A stretch of 64,000 nt of DNA from Symsagittifera roscoffensis (taxonomy: Eukaryota > Xenacoelomorpha > Acoela > Convolutidae): the NCBI RefSeq assembly GCF_963678635.1, contig NC_087064.1, positions 20,072,509 to 20,136,508 of the forward strand, in the 5' to 3' direction. The notes under the pieces were generated by a model. The model was not told the origin of the DNA. It saw nothing but the letters and a program-made list of their open reading frames with translations, and searched no databases. Position numbers and translations under genes: made by a program. Shown in pieces: positions 47,401 to 56,400 of this stretch (positions within the stretch are counted from its first letter, which is position 1; the number at the start of each line of letters is the position of its first letter).

Positions 47401-50400
47401 CCCTTTAAGCTCTTTGAGTTTCTAGAACGATTTATGATTGGCGCTTTTTTGATAACATTTTACCAATTTGAGAAAACTAGATCAACAGGTAAAGTTTTAT
47501 TCTGCTGGAAATCTTAAAATTAAATTCCACTTTCGAAACTAGAAATCTTTCACGTTTTTTTTGCGCCACTTCCACGTTCATATTTGGAGAATGCTATTTA
47601 CGTCACTTTCAGCAGATGAATTTCAATTGAACTTAAAAAGTGCATATATACCTAAGTGCATCAATATTTTAAAACTTTTTCCTAAAAAAAATCAGCAAGA
47701 CCTACATAGGAGTCTTCACTACGTTTATTACTCTTACTAAAAAACAACACGACCTAAAAATGACTTCAATTCGCTCATTGAAACTACATGGTCTTTGCAA
47801 ACAGTTTATTTTGTTAACTACACGGGATTAAAGTTTTCTTTTAACCCATTCGCTAAGCTGTACTCGTCAGTTAACACATCCTGCATCCTGTAATTAATTG
47901 TAAATACCAGTCAGCAACAAAATTGCTTCTAAAATGCTCACCAAAGTGACTTGAGCAGTATAAAATATATTGAAATTGAACATGTGTAAACTTAAAACAT
48001 GAGTACTGAACGCAAGGAAACTGAAAAAAAAACTTTTTTTAAAAACCTTCAACTTTTGAATTTCAAAAAAAATCAGAGGGCCATAAAGCACTTAAACTGA
48101 ATCAACAGAGAAAACTTTTATTTTGCTGGGAAATCTGATAATTAATTTCCATTTTCGAAATTAGAAGTCGATCACGTTTTTCGTGACCTTTAGATTTTTG
48201 CTGCTCGATAGTGGAGTTTGCATTCCTTTTAACAATGGAAATGCTTTGAACTTAAAAAGAAATCACAAGTCACACTACGTTCATTACTCTTTCAAATTTC
48301 TTACTTTTAAGCTGCTTTCCATAGCGGCACCCCATATCAGAATATTTTTATCGGCGTAAAAAGTATTCGGATCATTCCTCCTGAGGTATTTGTACAGCAA
48401 ACGGATACTTTCGCTTATAAAAAAACTCCTCTTTTTATAATGAGGTCTTTTGCATAGAAGCGTCTTATAGTCACTCAGCGAAGAGTTTCGCAGTTAATTG
48501 TTGCAAGAGCTCATAAAAATTAAGACCTTGATTATGCTGTCAATTTAGAGGTTTTGGGCGAACTGACCAAAAAGAACCCAAGAATGAAAGGCGTTCAACA
48601 TACCACGTTACAGTAGTCCTCATAATCATCGTCGTACTAAACCAAAAGTTTCTCTCATCAATAAAAATAACATATTTCAACATTTAATGATGACAGTAGG
48701 TTCCGCGTGGAAAATTGCGAAGAGAAACACGATGCAGCCAAAAGAGGTCCCGTTAATGAAAATAATTTATTAAATTCTCATCACCTATGGATTATAAACT
48801 TATTCCAGCTAACAGCTTTTTCAGCATTTAGAATGATATGCACATGAGACAGTTATAGAAGAGCTTGAAGAGTCTTCACTTATCAATTACTCAAATCTAA
48901 ATATAAACCATTTACATATTTTACTTCCTTTCATCTAATTCACTAGCTTTAATGGACCAATATCCTTTTATGAGTAGGAAGAATAACCCTTAAGACTTAT
49001 GTATGACCAAGCATTTTCATCATATGATCCTGAACCAATTCATAACACCTCCGAGAGCATGAAGAAATTTGCCGAACTATTACAGAGCTAGTTAAATTTA
49101 TTATGACAAAGCGATTAAAACCTGAAATTTTATCGCGTTTTCTAAAATTGGGTTACAATTAGACAAAAGTTGTTCAGAACTTTGTTGGAATTAATGTTGC
49201 AGCTTCATTTGTAAAAATCGGGAGCAAATATTCTTCATTAAAAAGGCCATTTTGGCTAAAAAAATTCAGCTAGTAAATTACACGAAAAAAACTATCAATT
49301 TTTGCATAAATTATGTTAAAATAAGCGTCTAACTTAGCCAAACAATTTTTATCCGGCACATACTGTTTCTATATTACAGAAGAACCCATTTTCGGTGAAA
49401 ATTTAAGTCCTCTGGCATCATTTTAAGCAATTTTTGTCCTAACCCAATTGAGAGAAAACGAGCTCTAAGTTTTAATCTTTTGTTCTTGATGATTCAAATC
49501 AGCATTGCATCAGCTTACCTTGAAAAGTGTGATCTAAATTCATTCTTTCACAGCATCTGTGACAACAACAATTGCACTGCATAATATTGTTTATGTCAAC
49601 CGAATTATATCACCGAAGTCGGATTAGAAAAATTGAAGACATTTCAACATGCCGAAAGGTCAGTTTGCTAAAAAAACATGTGTCAGTGAGCCAACTCGAG
49701 TGAATGAAATGGTGATTTAATTGTATGAGGACAAATCAATGAGCAACCATCTCTTTTAAATGTGCACTTCAGTAAGCCAAGAGCAAATAATGATTGAAAA
49801 CTTAAATGGGTATTTAAACTCACTTTAGTTCCAGTGGCCAGACACTGATCGTCAGTGAACACGAGAACTCTCTGCTGTCTGCACAACATACTGGCTCCGT
49901 AGTACCTGAAAACAAAGAGTAATATCCGTCTTTACAAACTATAACTGTAAACAACGGAGCACTACAGTTGCAGATTTAGGGGGATGCCCCCCTCTCAGTG
50001 ATTCGACTCCCTGTCGACCCAAAAGTGCCCTACTTAGATACTATTTTAAGTACACAATTTTATGATGAGGAACACCAATTTTTGCTGACGAGTCAGTGAA
50101 CGCAAGGAAACAAAAAAATCCGACTTAATTTAATTTTCGAATTCCAAAGTAAAATAATATATGGCCTTGAAACTAAAACTCTTTGAATATCAAGAACAAT
50201 TTATGATTGACACTTTTTTGATACAAATAACTAATTTTGAAAAAGTCAATCAATTAGTACTGTTTTTATTTCGCTGGTAAATGTGAAAATTAAAATCCAT
50301 TTTCGAAATGAAAAGTCGATAACATTTTTGTGACCTTTACACTTTAGCTGTTCGATTGTGAAATTTGCCTTCTTTTAACAAAAGAAATGAACTGAACTTA

Positions 50401-53400
50401 AAAAGATGAAAAAACAGCGAAAAATCACATTCGAGCGTGCACAAAATTTAAACTATTCCTGAAAAAAAACATCACGACCTAAATAAGTCTTCACTACGTT
50501 CATTGACTCTTAAAAAAAGACTCAAACGCCTTTTGTGGCCTGCTTTCTTTTCCAGAATTTTGCCTGCGGTGGCACTTTTATTTGAGACTTAGGAATAAAT
50601 ATATCGGATTATCACACTACGCTTTACTTGTGTAAATGGCAAACAAATGTCAAATACTTTAAAAAAAGATATTATAGAAATCTGCACGACAAAAAGTAGC
50701 TCTATAAAGTGCAATAAAGTGAAATAAGCCTCTAATTAGTTACAAAACTTCAGCAACTCTGAGATCCGCACCTAGAACCTACAGATTAGGAGACTCACAC
50801 GCTATCCTCTCAGCCACGAAATCTTATTAATTTCCAAACACTAGCAGCCATTTAAGAAGAGAACAGATGCTATGCAATTTCCAATGCTACATTGAAATTT
50901 CCAAATAAGTGAACACTTTTAATGAACACTTTTATTTGCGAATGTTAGGTCAGATAAAAAAAGGTTCATAATAACACATTAAGCTGATCGCAAGTGTTAA
51001 AAAAAGAAGGTTCGTAATAACACTTTAAGGTGATCGCAAGCATAATGAAAAAAATGTAAGCAGACGATGGCGATCAAAGATTTCGAATTTCAACTTCGAA
51101 GCCATCAAGCACATACAAGCCTAAAATTTTAGTTCTGTCGAAAATGATGTACACACCTTTTAGCCACGCCTTCACCACTGCCATCAAGTTGGCCACACTG
51201 GATCTCCTGGAACTCGTCCTTCTGGAGATCAAAAAAGGGATGTACAGGCTTGTTCTGCTGCTTGTCTCCCTTCTGGTGGGGACTAGATGTGAGTTGTCCA
51301 TCCACTTTGTAGCATAGCAGTCTCTGTGCAGTGGGGTCTGTCCACGTGAACAACATGTGGGTGTTAGGCGCGAGCACATATGTCTTCTCGGGAGGCGCCG
51401 GATCCTGAATATAAAACGAAAGTTACTCAAAATGTACTTGAGTCGGCAGGGCACTTAATTTTGCCCTCTGCTGAATACTGTAGAGACAGGTCAGTTAAAT
51501 GATTTTTCTTGGAGGGTTCTACTGATTCTTGATAACGCCCAACATAATTAATTAGTTACTTCACGAGAAACAACCATTTAAGTCTGTGTCTGCGATAAAC
51601 AATATGGCATTTAAGCCTGATTGATAGCCAAAAGCTATATCCAGCAAAAGAAAATTATCACAAAAATTTTAGTGATTGTAGAAAATTAGATTTAAGCAAT
51701 CGTTACAAACTGCAAACAAAAATGTAAATCAGTTAAAAATCATCGATTGTTTTTGGGGTTTTTTGAAACGAGTAAAAATCAAATTTGTTAAGTTCAATCT
51801 TTAACGTCATTTTCGTAATTCATGCACAAAAACTCAGCTGCACTTGTTGCAGACACAAGCAAATCAGACGTGGAAAAAAGTCAACGAATTTGCTAAAATT
51901 ACCTTATTTTGGGAAAACAGGATCAAAATTTAAAGTTTTTATTCCGCAAGAAAATTTGAAAAACCAAATCCACTTTTCAAAATAGAAGTTGATCATGTTT
52001 TTTCGGAACCTTTACATTTTTGCTGTTTGATAGTGGAGTTTTCCTTCCTTTTAACTGAGGAAATGAGCTGTACATAATAAAAGAGTCAACTGACCATTGG
52101 AAAATTTATCAACGAAAGTAAACAGAAAAAAAAACTGACTCGTTTTTTATAAAATTCATCTTTCGAATTTTAAATCAAAATTCATGCCATTAAAGCTCTT
52201 CGTTTTTCATGAACGATTTATAATTGGGGTTTTATTGATAGAAATAACCCAATTTGAGAAGCACCGGATCAAAAGTAAATTGTTAACTCCGCTGGGAAAT
52301 CTGAATATTAAAATCCTTTTTCGAAACTGGAACTCGAAAAAGTAAATTTGAGCCCGAACAAATTTTAAGACTATTCCTGAAAATAACGAAATCATCACGA
52401 CCAATATATCTATGTTCATCCACTCTTAACCAGGTATAATGCTCTGGCTGCAAAAGGGCCAGCACGAAGTAGCACTTTTTTGCGACTTGGAATGGAAAAA
52501 AAGTTCGTAATATGTCACTAGGCTGCACATGTGTAAAATATATCGCATTTTGACACAACGCTACGCATTAGCAATCATGGTCTCTGAATTCAAGCTTTTG
52601 GATCTTTTTATTTATTTCCCTCTCGAACAAAAAGGGATTCGATAAAATTACTATTAGATAACAGCTGAATTAGTGAGTTATAGGGGATACAAACTCGCTA
52701 CAAGGAAACAAAATTTGTTAAATACTGCCAATAGACAGTTGGAAAAGTGCTGATGAACAAGGAAAGCAAATATAGCCATCAGACAGTTGGAAAGGGCCAA
52801 TGAACGCAAGGAAACAGAAAAAAAACTCACAATTTCAAAGAAAAAAGTTCAAAATGAAAAAATCTTCAAAAGCTTCTTGGCTCTTTGAATTTCAAGAACA
52901 ATTTAGGGTAGACTTTTTCGATAAAATTAACACAATTGGAGAAAAACAAAATGATCGGTTAAGTTTTTTTACGATGGGCAGTATGAAAATTAAATTCCAT
53001 TTTCAAAACTAGAAGTCAATAACATTTTTCGTGGCCACTAGACTTTTGTAATTGAAGAGCGCAACTTACCTAACTTTTAGCAAATGATATTGAATTGAAG
53101 TCAAATAGTCCATATATACCTAGAAGCATTCATAAATTTATAAATATGTATGAAAGCACTTCTGTAAAAAAAACATATTAAGACCTTTCCAGAACAAAAA
53201 CTGAGAAAAAATCATCACGATCTACATAAGAGGCTGAAGTACTTTCATCGGCTCTTAAATATGGCCAAAGACAATAAGAAATGTATCAATGAACTATAAT
53301 TAACAAAAAAATTACTGATTTTTTTGGAAAATTTTTCAACTTAAAAAACACCAGCGTTGAGCTGTTTGAGCTTCCAAAATGTTTCAGGATTGATTTTTAA

Positions 53401-56400
53401 AACAGTTTCCTCTCAAAAACTCAAACAAAACAATTATTTGAGGTTGAAGCTCTTGCAATTTCAAAAACCTTTAACGATTTATTTTTTGTGATACAGCTAT
53501 CCCAATTTGCAAAAGCTGAATCAATAAGTAATTTTTTACTCTATGGGGAAACTGAAAACTAAACAGCGTCCAAGCTGCACTGCACGAACGAAAAAACGAC
53601 AAAGAACAGCTCTAAAAGGACAAAAAAGAAACAAGGAAAAAATAATAAACAGAAGCCATGAAAAATAAAATTTTTGCCATGTGCCGGAACCAAATTTCCG
53701 AACTGTAGATTAGGATTCTCAACTACAGGTCGGAAATTTCATTCCAGCACATAGAACTTTGTTTATATACCAAAAATTTCCACCAAATAGGCACATTCTT
53801 TGTTTTTTGTCGGAAAAAAGTTGCTTCGTAGTATTAGACCAAGCCTGGCTTGTGTAAATACACTGAAACTACAGAATCATGTTTTATCCATTAGACATAT
53901 CGTTATCCATTATCGTTTTAGCCATATCCATTTTCATGATTGGGTAACTTAAAATATCTTCCTTTTAGCAAATTATTTTAACTTAAAAACTTTAATTAAA
54001 ACCACGGAAAATCAAATTTCAGACTGAACCAGTTTATGACTTTTTCAACTTGAACAAAGCAAACCACCTCTTGGCATAAACATACACTATTGAATTCACA
54101 AAATGGATTGTGCCTCAATGAAACTAACACAATTTGCGCAAACTGGCTCAAAAGATAGATTGTAATTTCAGCAATCAAAAAGTTAAATTTACGGTGAAAA
54201 CCTAAACAGCTGCACTTAGCAAATTCAAACAAAAACCGACAGAAAGGGCTTTGAAACACTAAGAAAAACATGAGAAAAATTTTTTGAAAAACACCAGCCA
54301 TCAATGAATTGAATAAAATTCAGGCTATTCAATTGCCATAAACAGATAAAAAAAAGAGCACTTTCATAGAGAACTAATTTTCATTGAGCACTAACTTATG
54401 CGAGTTTGGTTGAAAAAACTAAAACTCAACTACAATTTTCTAAAACATCTTAATCTCTTTCTTGAAGAAATTTCAAAAAAATCTTCAAAAGATAAAATTA
54501 GTCTCATATGAAAAAACAGGATCCCAAGGTAAAATTTTCATCTCACTGGGAAATCTGAAAGTTAAACATTTTCGAAACTAGAAATCCATCACGTTTTTTG
54601 TGAGTTCTACACTTTTGCTGTCCGATAGTGGAATTTGCCTTCCTTTTAACAAAAGAAATTGTCTGAACTTGTAAAAAAAAATCAAATTCAAATCACGAAA
54701 AATGAATTTGACACTGAACAAAATTTTAAACTTTTCCTGAAAAATCATCACGACCTAAATAAGAGTCTGAATAGCTATCATCCACTTCTAAAAAAAACTA
54801 ACAGCCAAGATATCATTTTTAGCATGAAAAATCCACACGATCTAAATAACTGAAAATTTCCATCAATCATGAACACTCATGACCAAATCAATATGTCAAA
54901 ATTTGAATTGAGACAATGAAGACTAACAAGAAAAACCTCAGAAGTGACCTATTTCAACGGCCATTTCTTCCCGACCCGAACGAAGCAGTTGCGAACAGAA
55001 CAGCTGCTATATTCTACAACAAATTTGATCAGTTGGCTCGCAGAAAAAAAAGAATCTATCATTCAAGTGTCGCTTACGTTGGACAAGCTTTTGGTCCGAG
55101 ATACTTTTAGAGTGAACAGATTTGGACTATCTGCGAGGTCATACTCTTCGAACTCAGACTCCGAAGAGGAGGACGAAGAAGAAGACTCTAGATGATGTGC
55201 AATAAAGGAGGGCAAAGCCGCCTTAAAAGCCGAATTACTCGCTTCACGCTCTGATTTCTGAAAAAAATAACAAAAAATTCCTCATCAAACACAAGCTTTA
55301 GGTGAAAGCTTTGTCCTTATCAGACACGTAGAGGGTTGGGACCAGTAGCGGATTTAGGGGGGAGGGGTGCAAAACAGGGTCTTTATAGTGGTTTGGGAAA
55401 GCTCAGAAAATCAATTTGTTCGACCTAAAAAAAGGTCAACAACATTTTCCATTTTTTGGAAATCCGCACCCCCCGCCGAGAAATTCCTAGATCAGCGCTT
55501 GGTTGGGACAATAAAGTTTTTTTCAAAATTATTTTCAATTTTTTGTGCATGGTGCGATGAAAGGATTTGAACGAAGACCAGATTTTAGTGATTTCCGATA
55601 TAGTAAAATATGCATATTGAAAAGTTTTCTTTGAAAAATGAGAAATAATAAAAAAAAGTATCGCGACTAAAATATCTATATGATATAACACTCAACTCAA
55701 TTCTATGATTTTTTTGTGATATCTGATTTTGCTTGAAAAAAATGAAAAATCTAAAACACACCCGAATACAAAGTCCCCCCCCCCCATTTTCATTGGTCGA
55801 AACAAAAAGCATTTTCCAAGCTTCAATAATATGCAAAATGATAACTAAAACAGAGGCGAAGTTGCACTTCGCATGCACAAGCATAAACATGATCGATAAC
55901 GCTACTGGGAAAACTGAATGAGTAAAACTTTGCATCTACAAAACTTCTTAAGTGACGCACGACGCACGATAAGCCAGCTATGACGTATTAGCAGTACCAG
56001 TCATTTTCAAAAAAAGATTAACCAACTAACATGCCTCAATTAATAGAGCAGACGCATTTTGGCTCTTTTCCAGTCACCCCCTTTCAAATTCAATTTTGAA
56101 AAGCTTATTTAACCTTGTCATAATGCAATGAAGTTTGGCGTGGTGAACGAATCGACAACTGTGAACAGATTTGTTCTTCATACTTTACAGCGTAACATCA
56201 CGCATTTAGCCGTAATAACACGTAAAACAAACATAAAACTAGGTATTTTGAAAGGGGGGAAACTGGAAAAGATCCGACATTTTAATTTCATACGAAAAAG
56301 TTCATTAAAAACATCCGACCCTGCCCAGGTTCGAACCATCTGATTTTGTTGCTTGTCTCCTTCCCTACCTCTACGCTACAGATCCATGATAACTTGAAGC

